Shown: positions 10,194-25,100 of the stretch, piece after piece
Position numbering within the stretch: position 1 is the first letter of the stretch
Layout: each line of letters starts with the position of its first letter
NCBI GenBank assembly: GCA_914767715.1
Contig: OU612066.1
Span: 8,439,001 to 8,503,000 of the forward strand
Origin: Membranipora membranacea
Lineage: Eukaryota; Bryozoa; Gymnolaemata; Cheilostomatida; Membraniporidae
DNA: 64,000 bases
Reading direction: 5' to 3'
Program-made: the position numbers and the translations under genes
The notes under the pieces: generated by a model
What the model saw: the letters and a program-made list of their open reading frames with translations, nothing else
Database searches by the model: none
What the model was told of the DNA's origin: nothing

Positions 10194-13100
10194 CTGTAAT
10201 CATAGGAAAGGAAATAATTAAAATTATGATTCTGCTACAAGAATGGAGATGTAGACTAGCTTATAGAACTGAGCAGTACTGGCATATCTACTCATGACGC
10301 TGAGAGCTCTCTTAGACTTGCTCATTATTCCTCGTAGATGAGGGGGGGGGTTAATTACAGCGGGATTGGGAGAAACCAGAGCCTACACTTGTGTTGCTTT
10401 GTTCTATCGAGGTAATCAAAAGGTAGTAAACCACATTAAAATTTAGTGGTCAAACTTTGCCTGGGTTGCTGTTGGAGGAATTTTTATGATCAACCAAATC
10501 TAAGCATTGCATGCGTAGATATTAGAATGCCACTACCAACAACCTGGGCAGAGTTCGAACACATGAACTATTCAGATTATAAGAAAAGTGGTACAAATCA
10601 TATTGTGGATAGCAAGAGAAGAGAAGGATAGATAGAGAGAGGGGATAGACTGTTAGCTTGTGGATTATGGATAGATAGGGTATGGTTCTGTAATGAAGAA
10701 TATGATAACAAGATAAAATAAGTAATTGAGCAGAATGAGGGCCATCTGGTCAGGTACCTTTCAGAACATTCAATTATGGAGCAGCAACAAATGAAGCATT
10801 AGATCTAGATTCACACCACCTATCTATCTAAGCATGATAAATTTTGGAAGCTGTTTCCCTTAATTCTCCTTATCCCAATTCAAAAACTAAATAAATAAAT
10901 AAATCCACAGTTTAGTGTGTGTGAGTTTTTGTAGTTTATTATAGCACACAAGGTGTTGCATTGTGGGTATTACAGCAGATGAAAAGCTTGACTGGGAAAA
11001 GCTACAACAGAGGAAACAGCCTAGAAAGCTTTGCGAGGTGATTTTCGCAGGCAGCTACAATGAAAAATTCTACAGCTATCAACCGGTTACAACAGGGAGG
11101 TTACAATGTTCTAGGAAACTTAACTACATATGTCTATAAAGAGCCAGAGAGCAGAGAGAATTAACAAAGGAAATTGAACAATGAGAAACTCCAGTAATGA
11201 AGCCTAGACTAGACAGGCTGTCACACAAGTAACACTGAAGCACAAAAAAGAGCAATTACATTCTTAGTCTCCTGTCTAGTTCATCATCAAACTTGGCAGC
11301 CATATTGTCGGCCATGTTATCTTTCCATTTAGCTAGGTTGCGCTGAATTTTCAGCAACTCATCATCTTTTTGTTCTAGTCGACGACTGAGCTTACCCACA
11401 GTTGGATCCTGGTGATCTTCACTGAATTGTACTCTGTGTTCCTGCTGGTATGAAATGTGTGCATGGAGATAAAAGCGAGCAAGCAACAGAAAGGACAAAG
11501 ATTTCAGAGGCCGATGCAGGTTTGCGGAAAAAAAGAAATGGAAGCAAGAGAAGGTATAAGATTATCTGTAAAGGATTCTCAGAATTCAACGCTTTCTTGC
11601 AACAATGAACAGAAAGTTGGATAGATTATGTGATCAAGATGAACAACCAAGGAAGAAGCAGCAGGAAAATATGGGAAGGCGAAAGAGAGCAATCAACGAT
11701 TCAAATCTATGAGATTGAATTAGGTATTTGCCAGTGGTGTTGGTGGTGTGAAGTGGTATGATGATTAAGGTGATAGGGTAAAATGAGGTGCTTTCAGAAA
11801 AAAAATCACTGCAAACTGAATCAATGTCATGGATAATTTCTTACGGATCACGTGGGTCAGCCAATGATCGTCGACAGGCTGGCATCTGAAATAAAGAAGC
11901 TGGGTTACCCATCATGTACCACTGGAATCAGAAGGTGTATAGCAAGTATTGTCTAAATGTTGGACTAAAAAACTTTACATAATTTTGATACTACAGGGAT
12001 AAATACACAGGAAGGTTTGTTTCATTTCTGATGCGCTTGATGGGCTAATTTGAACTTTCATATATTTGATGTTATAGAAAATGATAATAATCTGTAAAAG
12101 AATGTGCATGAAGAAGGAAATGCGATGACTAGACGAACAAAAACTACCCGCTCCAAATGATGAATTGACTATGGTGTGTCAATCTATGAAAAGCAAGACA
12201 TATTAAAACATAATGTGTTATCAGAATAAAATAAAAAGTCAAATGATGTAGAGACAACTCCTGTGGTGCAGGTTCTTACACAGTTGCAATCCTCACTGTC
12301 CCCCTCTTCCTCAATGTCAGAGCTATGAGCCTGAGGCTCATATGTCTCACAACAGCAGTCATTAATAGCCTCGGCTACTTGCAGGAGACGAGATGGCAGA
12401 GGGGAATCAGTGTACTGTCTCAATGACAGAATGTAAGCCTGCTCCTGCTACTCGAGACAAATACAGTTGCAGCGTTAGCATAGGAAAACAAGAAGCAAAT
12501 AATCTTGTGTTAAAAATTTTTAACTTTAATCAGCACTCCGATGATACAACGATTTACTGGAATGGTATTATAATAATTATGAATACCTTAGCTAGACTGG
12601 TTCTCATCTCTTCTATTTCCTGTTGTTTCTCATTGGTCATTCTGTTTCTCAACTTATCCATTTCCATGTCCTAAAAATTTGAATAGAGTATTTATATGAA
12701 ATCATCGATATACACTACAATACTTGAATCATTAAACAATATTGTCTAATGTTGTGATTCGCTGAAAATTACATTTATGGCTAAGTTTCTACAAGCTTTC
12801 CCAAAAACTAGTCATTTTCCAATGTAGACAGTGCTGACAAGTTGATGTGTCAGCTTACCCTATTTTTCTCTGATTTATCGATACTAGCAGCGAGTTCAGC
12901 GACCTCTGCTTTAACCTCAGACAAGGAGTTCCTGAGTTCTTCGTTACAGGCTCTGAGGTTAGCCACAGCCAAAGCAGTAAGAGATCGAGAAGTGGTTCGC
13001 TTACGTCCTCGGACCTTACTGGGTGAGCTTGTGCGTGAAAACCTGTATAACAGCGCATATACGTCATGAACCAGAATTAAATGTCCAGACGAGGCTATCA

Positions 13101-16100
13101 ACTATTGGACACATTATATTATACCATATACAGACCGATAGATTTGAATTGTACAAGATAAATTATCAATTAAGATAACATTGTGTACAGTGCACCAACT
13201 AACATTATTTACAAATACTTTTAAGGTGAATTTCAGCATTGACCTGACCACATAAAGATTTTCGAATTTAGAGTCAATGTCACTCTTTTATCTGTATAAC
13301 CAAGTCTCATCTCCACAACTCAACTCGGTCTAGGGCATCAACAGAAAGTACATTGACAGATTCCTCAGAAAAAAAACCTTCAGTAGTGACAGGAGTCATG
13401 TTTAGAGAAATTATTCTTCTAAACATATTATAATTTCATGATTTCAAACAGGTGATTTCTTGAGACTCAACAAACAGAGTTCCAAAGCCTGCAGCAGAAC
13501 TCACGTGACAGCCTGAGCCTTTCTTGGTTGTACTCCGAGCAGGTCAGCAGTCTTCTTACACTCCTCATTAATCTCCCCGATCATCATCTTCTCATACTTC
13601 TCTAGTGTTAGACTCGAGTCGGCCTCAGCTTGTATCAGAGATGAGTTCTCATGTCTCAGACGCTCTAACTCCTGGTCCTTCTCCTCGATCTCATCACGTA
13701 GTGCGGCTATTATCTTCTCATAATGCTGCGAGAAGGATTTAGAAGTATTGAGGAGTGGTGCAAACGGGTATATATTATTCTAATATAATTTTTTTAATTA
13801 AAAATTGTACCATAGTCAGTAGCAGACCCTTTTACTTATCCCAGAACCAAATAAAACAGGTCAGGAAATAAGTCATCTTGTTGTGGACTTTTGTAGAAAG
13901 TATAATGCCATTTAGCATCCGATTCATCGGGAGTTTTACTTCTTTCGTATATAGCCTCAGACCCTCATTGACAGTGACAAATAAATATCTAAAAAATGAT
14001 TAAACATGAGCAAAAATCCACGGCCATGTATAATGTGAATGCACAGAAAGACACAAAAGGAATTTGTGAGTAGTAGACTGGGCTCTTACCTGTTTGAATT
14101 CTTGTTTGATTTTATCTGCCTCGTCGCTCTGATTATTCTCAGCCTGTTTTAGTTTATGAGCCACAGTCTGCTTCTCCTGATTCAGCTTCTGATTGTAATG
14201 TCTCGAATCCTCCAACTCCTAAAGCAAATCAACAACTTCAATTCATTAGCATTGCCTATTTAGTTAATATGAATTTTGTTGATCCTCATTGACATGTTGG
14301 TATATATCCTCAGGGGTCTCTCCATTAAAAACTGTCAAAATTGTTGACTACTCCGTTCTTTGCTGAAGGAGCGAACCCGGCATGTGGTTTCTGTCTCAAT
14401 CCACTCACAGCTTGATGGAATTATATTGGTTTTCAGCAACAAGGAGAAATAAATTTATTATCTAACCAAAAGAGTTAGAGCACGAATTTAGCTACAAAAG
14501 CTTTTCTTGTTCAAATGGAAAGATCACTCTCAAGAGTCTAGACTAATGGCTCAAAGACTTTGAATCTGAAATAATTGATTTGAACTGGCACTTCATTAAT
14601 GCCATAATTGTCATGGTTGGTGGGAAATTATACACATTGAGTAACAGTATCAATAGTGTTGACAAGCTTTGTTGGTAAGACAAGCTACATTATCAACAGC
14701 TGCAGGTACCATAGCTATCATTACAAAAGCTTCGAGATGAGATAAATCTAGATGGGAAAATATGAAACTAGTTCAAAACACAATAAGCAGACGAGACATG
14801 TATATATGAATGCAGTCAATTCTAAACAGGTAGAACACTCAACCAGCTTCGTCACTCTTAGATCAAGGAGTTGGATCCAACTCCTCGATAGGACAAACTT
14901 ACTGTCATTTGCTCTGCCCTCAACTAAAAAATTGTTTGTTAAGCTAATGAGAGTCGCATACCTACAGCAAGGACTGATCCTTAACTGTACCAGTAGACTA
15001 TGAATAATACCAGCATTTAACCAACGCTGAAGGCGTCACAGACAATACAAAAAAGTAAAATAGCAATACCTTTCTAACTGCTAGAAGAACTCCATTCACA
15101 TTCAAAGTACCTGTCATTTTTTCACACACTTGCTCTTATCAATCCTCACGACTTTGCTGGCAGCTAACTTTCACAATTATATAGCATGCGTCAGCGACAG
15201 CTTACTTTTAATCTATGATGCTGATGCTTAGTTTATCACCAATACTTGACTAGAACAGCTATGTTGTGAAACTCTATCTGTGCTAATAAACATGTTGGTA
15301 CGATACTGGTTTTATCACTATTTACTTTGTTCATAGCTGAATAGCAAATTATCTGACTACATTAAATTTTAAGATTTATCAATAATCAAGGCTGTTTATA
15401 CCCAGGTCGCGTCTGAAAACAGTCCTATGTCAACATCGGAGAGGAGGCTTTTTAACACCTGAGACTACAAACTTGTTTACTTTTCACATGAATGACAGAT
15501 AACCTCACATCATTGGTGCGAGACCAAAACCTAGACAATTAGATCTTGTTCACCTTTAGAGAGAAAAAAACTTGTCTTTTCTACACCGATTACAGTTCAT
15601 ACCAGCAGAATGCATTCTCACTGATAAAATTATCTTCAACAAAGAACGACGTAGCAAAAAGTATATCGACAAAGATTTACAGAGAAGCAAAACAGAAACA
15701 ATTCACTTACAGCTTTTATAGAACTTAGATGCTCCTCAACTTGCTGCCGTTTCCTGATTTCAGACTCGACACTCAGTTTGAGTTGATCTACCTGATTAGC
15801 TTCATTCTCTCTGTAACACAAAACATCATTATCAGCAACGTTGCCTCACCAAGTTTAATGATATCTTTTTATACATTTGATTGGCTGCCGTAATCATTTC
15901 AAAGAATGTTTTCCATCAGGAGTCAAAACATAGAAAAAAAAACAGCAGAGATATAAAACACATAATCGATTTATTGAAAAACAATTTTATAATAAAACAA
16001 TACAAAAATAACCGAACAATTTCAAGTCGTCTTTCCCTGGTCAATCTCAAGACAATAATTATGATTATATTATATTATGAACTTTATTAACCACCGATCA

Positions 16101-19100
16101 ATGCATGAAGCAAATAAGACCATGATTCAAGAATTAGATAGTGCAATGAGTGCTCAAAGTCATGAAATTAAGCGTCTTTGGCACACTAGCTGCAGCTCAC
16201 CTGTATTGTTTGAGTTGCTCATTTTCAGCGTATTTTTGTTCTTTCTCCCAGATACGTTTCTCACTTTGCACAGCCTGTTCAATCTGTTCTCTAACATCAG
16301 ATCGAGCTTTCTCTACAGCCCTCCTATTCTCCTGCTCCTGCTGGCTCAGTCTGTCTCGCAGTGAGTGATTCTCACTATCCTTTGTCTAAAAAGTTACAGT
16401 TTTGCCTTTTAATAGCATCTATTATGAGTTCTGTTCTTTATTGTTCTATGGAAGAATATAAAAACTAATAAAAAATTTTTTTGCCGTCATTATAACTCCA
16501 AGATATGCTGTCGGTAATGTGCTGGGCAAAAAAGAAAAAAATATTGATGAGAACCAGTGCAAATAAAAAGACTCAAAAATCCAAAGGTCAAAAGTTTAGA
16601 AATCAGAGTGGTATTGATGAGAAGATTATCTGACATTTATACAAACCTTGACATTGTGCTGTAGTTGAGCGATGTGCTGGTTATGTTCATCTCTAGTAGC
16701 TGTCAGCAGCTCATCGTGCTGTCTCTGTAGATCTTCTCTTGTAGCTTCCAGCAACTTATCTTTTTCAACTTCAAACTGTTCAAAGAATGATCGAATAAAG
16801 CTTTCAGTGATTGAATATAAAAAGACCTTCATTCGAACTTTACTTCCTAGTTTGTAGGATTGAAGGTTTCAATTTTGAATCAATTAAAGTTTTTTGATTT
16901 TCAGATCTCAGTTTTTCTTTTTTTGTTGCTGTTGCAGCATGGTCTTATTTGCTGTCAAAGGCATCAATCGAATATAGTTCATAATCACAAGAAATTCTAT
17001 AAATAATAATCGAATGATAATTCACCGATTGTTTACAGGTATCCCAGGCAACAAGTTTATCATTTTCAGCGTCTCTGATTTGCTGTTTGAGATCTTTAAG
17101 TAATTTGTCATGTGATTCCTCTTCCTCAGCAGCTTTTCCTCTTACATTGCTCAACTGCTCTCTGAAAAAATATGGTGTTGTGTGAATACAAATTACTTTT
17201 GCTACATGGCCTGTGTTGTGGTGATGCGCAAGCGAGATTTCAAGTCTCCTTTTGGAGTTATCTTGCTAGCATCAAAGAGAAATTAACTCCCTATACCTCT
17301 ATTGTAATACTTAGAAAATACCACTTAAAATATCAAATTATGTGACATCTTGAGCTTAAAGGACTATGATATACAATGGGGTCTCATCTTTACATCAGTT
17401 GTATAGATTCATGTACACTTCCAGTCACATACCTGAGTGAGTTATTGAGATCATCTCTTAGAGTAATCTCTTCTCTAAGTTTACTTCCTTTCTGCTCCTC
17501 TATCTCCATAAGTTTCTTCACACCATTCAGCTCATTAGTAAGCTGAGTCTTACATTCCTCTGTCTCCTTCTCCAGTCGTCTTCTCATGTCATCATACCCC
17601 TTTATTGTTTGCTAAAAAGAGTATGCAGTTTTAATTTTATTGTTTGAAATTCGGTCAATAGGAATAAACCTTAAAGAATTCAAAGAATGGATTTATGAAT
17701 CACAGGATATTTTCATTCTAAACAGTCACCCTGCATTTATTATTTATTTTCGTGCTGTTAAAACATGCACCAAGTGGCAGCACGGATCTTTTGAATCATT
17801 TTGAGAATTCGTGGCATTTGATCTTTCACAATGCAACTCAGGAAGTTTTTCAGGGAGTGCAAGAAAAAGCTTAAAATAACTTTATTTATTTATTTATCGA
17901 ATTGCTTGTCTGAGTCAAGATATTGGCAGTCTGATTTTGTAAGAATAGGTCTTTTTAGGATTTAACAAAATATTCACATTCTTCATACCATACCTCGAGT
18001 GCTTGTGCCTTAGCCTGCTCTCCCGCAGTCATATCTCTCTGTAGCGTATCACAGCGGGTCAGCGCCACGTCCCGCTCATGTTTGAACTCATCCTTCTCTT
18101 TAGTTACCCGCTCTAAGTGTGAGTTTAGCCTCTGTACTGAATCTCTCAGCTCATCAATCTAAATAAGGATAATATGTTTAAGTTTTGCAGCATTTCTCAG
18201 GCTATATCATGGCAAGGAGTACGAGACAACTCCTTGATCATGGAGTCAGACTATACAGAGCATTTGGATGACACATATTCCACTAGCAGGCGGGTAATAG
18301 GGATATAATATGTATGCAGAGTGAGGTCACATTATGTACACCTCAACTCAAAGAAATTGTAACCTCAAGAAACATATACCAACAAGACCTCTAATAGAAA
18401 CTCACTTTTTCCTGCATGCTGTCTTGCATAGTTGCAGAGTTTGTTTTGGCAGATTCTAGTTTTTTACTTGTATCATCTTTAGCTGCCTCGGCAGCTCTTT
18501 CCATGGCATCGACTTGAGCTTGAAGCTGATCTCTGTCCTGTACTAGAGCAGGCACCTGAGAAAAAGGGGACAAGTTACTCCGTAATGCTCTCTTTCACCA
18601 TAATAAAATGATAATAATGTTATAAACATTACAAAACAAATTCTTCAAAACTGAGCACGTACCTCAAGGTCTGAAGAATGGATTACCCATGCACATAATA
18701 GAGAAAATGACAGGGTGTACTATAAAATCTAGTAGGTACCGCTTAAATCTTTGATCTCGATTTGGCCATTTATATCCAGCAAAAAAGAAGAAAGAAGTCG
18801 ATCTACAAGATTATTACAGCTTAAATCTGAAAATCTCTCATTAGACATATATAGTAATAAAATGGGTCTATTTCTCCCTGGATTGAAGGTCATTTAAGTA
18901 CAATTTGCATTCACAACAAATCCCATAGTATAGTGTATTGGCAATTCTAACGAATTCCACGATGGCTCCTGAGTAGGTTCCCTATTGAGCTCAGAGCTCA
19001 ATTGCAAAACTTACAAGGAATAACATTCCTTACTTTTACAAAAATTGTGATTTGCTGATATAGGTCTAAATGGGCAAATGTCACACTTTGAAAATTTCCC

Positions 19101-22100
19101 GTCTCCAACGAATCATTACATTTATATATAACCACTAACCTGCTGCATAGTCATACCAAGTCTGGACATGATCTCATCCTCCTGTTGTTGTCTCTCCTCG
19201 GCCTCCTCTATAATTCTCTTACCCTGATCCACCTCAGCCGAGAGGCGACCGATCTCCTTCAGCACTGCTTCCTTCTTAAACTCAGCCACCATCAGGTGAC
19301 TCCTGCCAAGCAAATATATTTCAATGAGTATCTTACAATGGATTGGATTCACAGCTCGATATTTCTCATTGGTTTTGGTAACCAAACCAATGAAAATTAT
19401 ACAGAACCATTTATGATCTTGCAATACACATGGTATAAGTGACCTTTAAATAAAACCAAAACAAGCTGGTTTGATTTTAATGAAAGGTCACATATGTACA
19501 ATAAATGGTTATGTATATAGCAGGATTGTACATGGTTCTAATGCTCAAAAATGCACTGGTGATCAAATTACTGAAATTGAATACTACTACTTTAGGGCAG
19601 TTACCATAATTATGGCACATAAAATAGAGATCACATTAGGTACAGCTTTAAGAAATGGTAAGTAACTTTACCTGGACTCTTCAGCCCGAGTTCTGTTCTC
19701 TTTAGCCAGAAGCTCTGAATGACCAACTTCATCCTCCAGCCTCTTCAGCTCATCTGTCAGCCTGTTTATCTCCTGTATGAGTTGCTGTCAATCAGAAGAA
19801 AGTTTTTAGATGCCAGAGAACAGAGACACAATGCAGGATAAAAATCTCTCTCAAAAATTTCCCTACAGACTGTTAAATCTAAAAGCTTGAGGTCCGTGAT
19901 TGAAGCCAAATGGTGAGCAGTGCTATATTATTTAATACACACATATAAATGAATATAAGAACCTTTACCGTTACATGTTTATGATGCGCAAATACAAAAA
20001 TATATCAACCAATCCATCCATCCATCAGCTGTATCATCAGGTGAACTTACCATTCTATCATCGTTCATCCTCTTCATCATATTTGAGTCTTCTTCTAGTT
20101 GATTTTTGAGTAAATTTTGAGCCTGTGAAAAGAAAATTTACATTCGCTGAGAATATGCTCGTCTCAAGGCAATAAAACAACAAGAAAATGTCCATTATGT
20201 GAAAATGACAATAAATACTCAAAACCATTTTTCATTATCCATTCCTCTTTGAACCATTCCGTTGCTTTTCTTGGGGTTAAAACAACAAATGAGGCCGTGG
20301 CAATAAAGCTTTTCTGAATTGTGCTGACCTGTTGAGCTGCATAGAGTGATGATATATCCGGAGTGCTGGCACTGTAAGCTTGGAAGGCATGAGGGTCCTG
20401 AGCTGCTACTGCTGTATTCAGATTACTAAAACTACCACTGCCTCTGTATCGAGGTAGTGAGTTGTGTCCCCTGTCCATAGACCCGTATCCAGGCTGGGAA
20501 GAGGCCTAGGAAAAACAAATTCATAGCTATAGTACAAAAACATGAAAGGAATTCACAGCTAACATTCAGTGTAGATACTACTGTTGTTGAATGAATACTG
20601 GCATATGTTTTATATGATAATCTAATTTCAGCTAACCTTCGGCTAACCCAAACAACGCTCACCGCAAAATAAATGAGAGATCTAAGGATTTGTGTTACAT
20701 ATCGAAACAGGAAGATGATTTCCAAATATGGGAACGAATAATACTCCCCAACCTCCCTTACCCCTCCCCACTACATAACTCATAGCCTAACATGATATCA
20801 GTTTGGAGGTTTCTCACAGAATCTCTGCTAACATCACATACCTGGAAGTCTGGAGCAGGTAAAGGCTGTTGAGTAGGTTGGTTTGCTGCGCGCTGCACAG
20901 CTCTAGTTTTTAGACGCCGTTCCAGCTCTATCTCTTTCTGAATCCTTGAGCTTTGTTCTTTTATCTGTTTGGCAAAGTCTCCCTCTTCAGATTCAGAATC
21001 CGCTTCATAATGACTGAAAGTGCGTACAAAAACAGTCTGTGAAGCTTGAAAAATTTAATTGTGCAAAATCTGAAATTCTTCAATAATTGCAGGTGCCACT
21101 TTTAATAGGGCTAATCATTATTTTCAAAGATGTTTTGATTCAGCAGTGTATTTCTGTCAATCCTACGGTGCTGTGTTACTGTAGTACAGTGAGCTTTCCT
21201 GTTTCTCTGAATATACACTGAGATCAGTTGTCACAACCACAACTCTGTGTGAAGGTAAAATATCCGGGCTGCTTTACACTACGTCAAGTCTGAGACACTG
21301 CAGATTCTTCCTCATAAAAAGCATGGTAAAGGCTTTTCACATCCATAATTTTGAATAATACACATGCTTGCGTTCATATATTTGTAAAATACTGAGGCCA
21401 TAGTAGGTATTAAATCTATTACCAAGGCGGCAGATTTCAGTGTTAAATTTTAAAAATCGCTGCGGAAACAGGACATTGGTAATTTGCCAAACAAACAGCG
21501 GCATTATATAATCTGGGAAATGAACATCTGCCTGAGCTGCAGTTCTCGGCTTTGGGCTTTGTTTGAAGTACATTTTCTGTAAATATCCCTAATCCCTTAT
21601 CAGCTAATGGATTTAATTTTGAAATGGCAATGTTGAGGGCTTGTAAATACTAAAACAATTGGCAAAAATGTATTACCAATATTTGGGCCTTGGATACAGA
21701 TAATGAAATGTTAATTCTATTAAAGTTGTATATGCCCAATATTGATTGATTGATTTATTACATATCACAGACAATATTACAGTCGCGAAATTCAGTGTAA
21801 ATACTGGCCTTAAAAGAAGACATGAACAAAAATGGAAATTTACCATCAAAGTTTCTGGAAAATGACTTGATTTGACATCAGTTTTGGTTGATTTCTAACA
21901 AAATAATCCAATTTCTGCACTTAAAATGAAGAATAGCTCTAAGGATAGCTCTAAGCCCTAGTTCTTGGAATTTTTGGAAGCATTCATAACAGTTTGAGCT
22001 CACCCCAAGGCTCAAGCTGAATGATGATTATATTTCCACAGCTCTTACCCGTTGACATGAGGAGCGTGGTGTGGACTGGATGGTCTCATCCTGCTATGCA

Positions 22101-25100
22101 TATTCTCCTGTTCGATATCGCTCAGCTCGTCCAAAGTGTCAGGGAAATCTCCGTCACTGGTGTATATATTCACACCTGGGGGATAGATCAAGCGTTTAAA
22201 GAAGGTGTGGGCCAGGCATGAATGTTGGATAAAATGCGGATAGGGTGGGAAGCAGCAACTTCTTGCCCTCCCCCCTCTCCTGTCCGATGACACAATGGCT
22301 ACTATCAATCATGCTGAATTTATGCCTGTTGTCTCCAACATCGATATGTTTGAAGAGCCAAGCATAAAGTCCTCATCATTCATTGAACAGTAAAATAAGT
22401 TATTGGATAATACTCAAGCACGGAGGTAGATAGTCTTCCTTGTTAGGAGTAATATCAGGACACATATTGAATGCCTGCCTACCTGTATATGCAGTAGTTT
22501 TGGGTACAGCTTTCCTAGCTGCAGGAGCAGGGCTGTTTCTGTGTGGTGCTGGGCTGTGTCTAGCCTTAGCTAGAGTGTGTCTCTTGCCCACTGGACTTGA
22601 TCTAGCTTGGGGTGGTGCGGGACTGCCCCGTATTGGAGAGAGGCTGGTTGTATACTTTGGCAATGTATGGCTGCGTCTAAGAGCGCTGGTAAGCGGCTGA
22701 TTGTCCGGTTTAGTGAAACTTTGCTGGATTTTCAAATTAGTCTTGAACCTCTCCTCAAAGTCCTCAGTTAGAGGGGTGTCTGATGAGTCATCTGCTATAG
22801 ATCGTGTCTGCACATTGGTTCTGAGGCTTGATGCTGTAAAAAAAACACACAATTGGACAGTGAAGTTGAGAGAAGCAATGTTGATGAAAAAATTACTCAG
22901 ACATGGTAGTACACCACAATAATGATCTAATCGACTATAAGAAGTGTGTAGGATCCCCGTATACGCCACTGGATCTGTAGATCTGACGTAGCTTCACACA
23001 GAAACTGGCGGTGTTATACTCAAATACAATGAACTGTTTAAAAATGAAAACAGAGAAAAACTAGCGGATATCAGCTACCTTCTTCAGCACGACAAAAGCC
23101 CTTACCACTTATATCTTCCATGTAGTATTGCTTGTTGACCAGCACTCCATAAATTAAAAGCTTGTCAGCACGAGAGTATTTCCCAGGAATTACAAGATCA
23201 CTTTACAACAGCTCCACTTGTGTCAAGTGACAGCTGTATCTAACCTACACCCTACCTCTACTAAACCTGCCTAATCAGGATGCTATTAAAATATCCACTA
23301 AGCAATCAGCTCAACATTTCAAGCGTCCTTTGCAACATTGCTATTCGTTGTTTGGCAAAAACTATGCACAAAAATAGTACAAAGCTACGGTAGCCCCTAT
23401 TATGAGATTGTATAGTATCGGATTATGAAAGTTTGCAAACATAATACATCATGAAAAGCAAACATGGGAAAACTGCACACAAGCAATCTTTTATGTAAAT
23501 TAAGATATTGTTGATGAGAGGGAATGTAAACTTTGTTCTAGCAAACATTAGGCTAATAAGAACTTGCAGGAAGCTGCCAAATCTCACCATATTCATGTCT
23601 GCAGGCCGTATTTGAATTCTTAAAATTCAAGAATTTAAATGACCTAATTCTGGTTTCCCACATGGCATTCCAGATTTAATTCCAGCCTACAACCAACCTG
23701 CAGGAAGTGATTTCTGAAAAGCAGATTCAAAGTCTTCAGTTCTGATAGACTCAGTTTCTGTACCACCTCCTTGATATCTGAGGGCACTCACACGAGGGTC
23801 TCCTAATATGAAACAAAATAATAATAGAGTGCTGTGGAAATAATGAAAAGTATAAAGACGGTACAAATAATACATCACACGGTAAATATCGGAGGGCTAG
23901 GGGGCAAGGCGAGAAAAAGAGACACGATCAGACAAGCTTAAAAAATTTGGCAGGTTTGCAAAGTTCATCTCCCAATTCAAAATTTATTTTCAGAAAGAGC
24001 TGAATGTGGAAAAATGTATTAGTATTAGTATTAGTATGGAAAAACCTGATCTGAATGCCTTCGAGCAGAACAACCACTCTATTTCCAGCCTTCTGTACTG
24101 AAACAGCTCTTTGCCAAATAAGCAATCTCTTGATGAGCATGAGAAATTTTAAACTTGGCAAGGAGTGGCAGCAGGTGCAATTAGGAGGCAGCGAGCGTAT
24201 GATGGGTATTGAGGCTGCACATTCACTTTTTCTCATGCATTCTAATGAGTTTGCTAAATATGCCAGTACGGCATAGCTCATTATTTTAATAGCCCCAAGT
24301 ACTCATAGAAATTAATAACAAAGCTTTTTAAAATTGCTTGCATGACAAACCAACAAAATCTCCAATGTTTTCTTTTGGGTCCTTTTCTTCGCCAATGATG
24401 ACTTTTAAATAGCAACTCAGATTTCAATTCACTAAGTACATGAAATGAGTTTTTCAACAAAACAAACCCTAACGATTCACGGCTCAATGGAAAGCATAGC
24501 TTGAATGTTTTGGGCAGGTGGAGAGGGCAGCATGAAGTGTAAGCGTTTGAACTTGACTCTCGTACCTTGCTCCCACTTGCAAATGCAGCGTAATTTTCTA
24601 ATTTGACTTTAGCGTTAAGTTGGCAGTCATTGAACATTTGATCTGCACTTCATCTCAATTGACTGAGGCCTAGCCTCGCAAAGTCAGGATCTTGTTACCA
24701 TGTAATGATCAGGCAAGGCAAAAATTTAGAGCAGCCTTTGCTCATAGATAATATACCATTGTCCATCTTAACTGCAAACATTACGTCCAGATGTGTCCAT
24801 TAGAGACTGAATGTGGATGATACAAACGCCTGCCACCACATATTGCACCCAAGAGACATATCATTGTGAAAATTAACTTGCAATGTCAACCATACAAATG
24901 AAAGCGTGGGAAGGACGAAGAGAGACAAATGGTTGAAATGAAAAGCATATGTTATGTATTTGAAAATAAATCTTTTGAAACTTTTTGGAATTTCAATACC
25001 AAACTTTCATTTAACCAAATGGGTTTCCACCATTCATTTTATCTAAGCACTCTGGAGATGGCTGTGATCAGAGTTATGATTACAGCGACTGGTTTAATAC

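Larger units (their letters stand above)
11260..21013 (-). other. Coiled-coil gene: exons 16-33, coiled-coil rod
   Basis: Exons: 21013-20842, 20505-20329, 20122-20051, 19784-19672, 19302-19140, 18555-18406, 18158-17994, 17611-17433, 17161-17026, 16775-16647, 16385-16201, 15810-15711, 14218-14090, 13725-13505, 13042-12859, 12670-12587, 12414-12280, 11441-11260. Most are 70-220 bases of uninterrupted heptad-like sequence. Exon 17 is a non-coiled insert with a STPDIS motif. Exon 30 opens with a basic Ser/Arg patch (RTSSPSKVRGRKR) that could be a nuclear signal or a phosphorylation site. Exon 32 breaks the coil with a cysteine cluster and acidic run. The acceptor of exon 33 is CAGCAG, so one Gln may be included or dropped. 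Reading through the exon 33 donor meets TAA at once, so intron retention there would end the protein after the rod. Confidence 0.85.

Noticed and set aside
10228-10329. Minus-strand frame beginning MSKSKRAL between rod and tail exons
   Set aside because: No donor in phase; likely chance, though an alternative exon cannot be excluded.
10548-10566. GTTCGAAC resembling a tRNA T-loop
   Set aside because: No matching acceptor, D-arm or anticodon arm around it.
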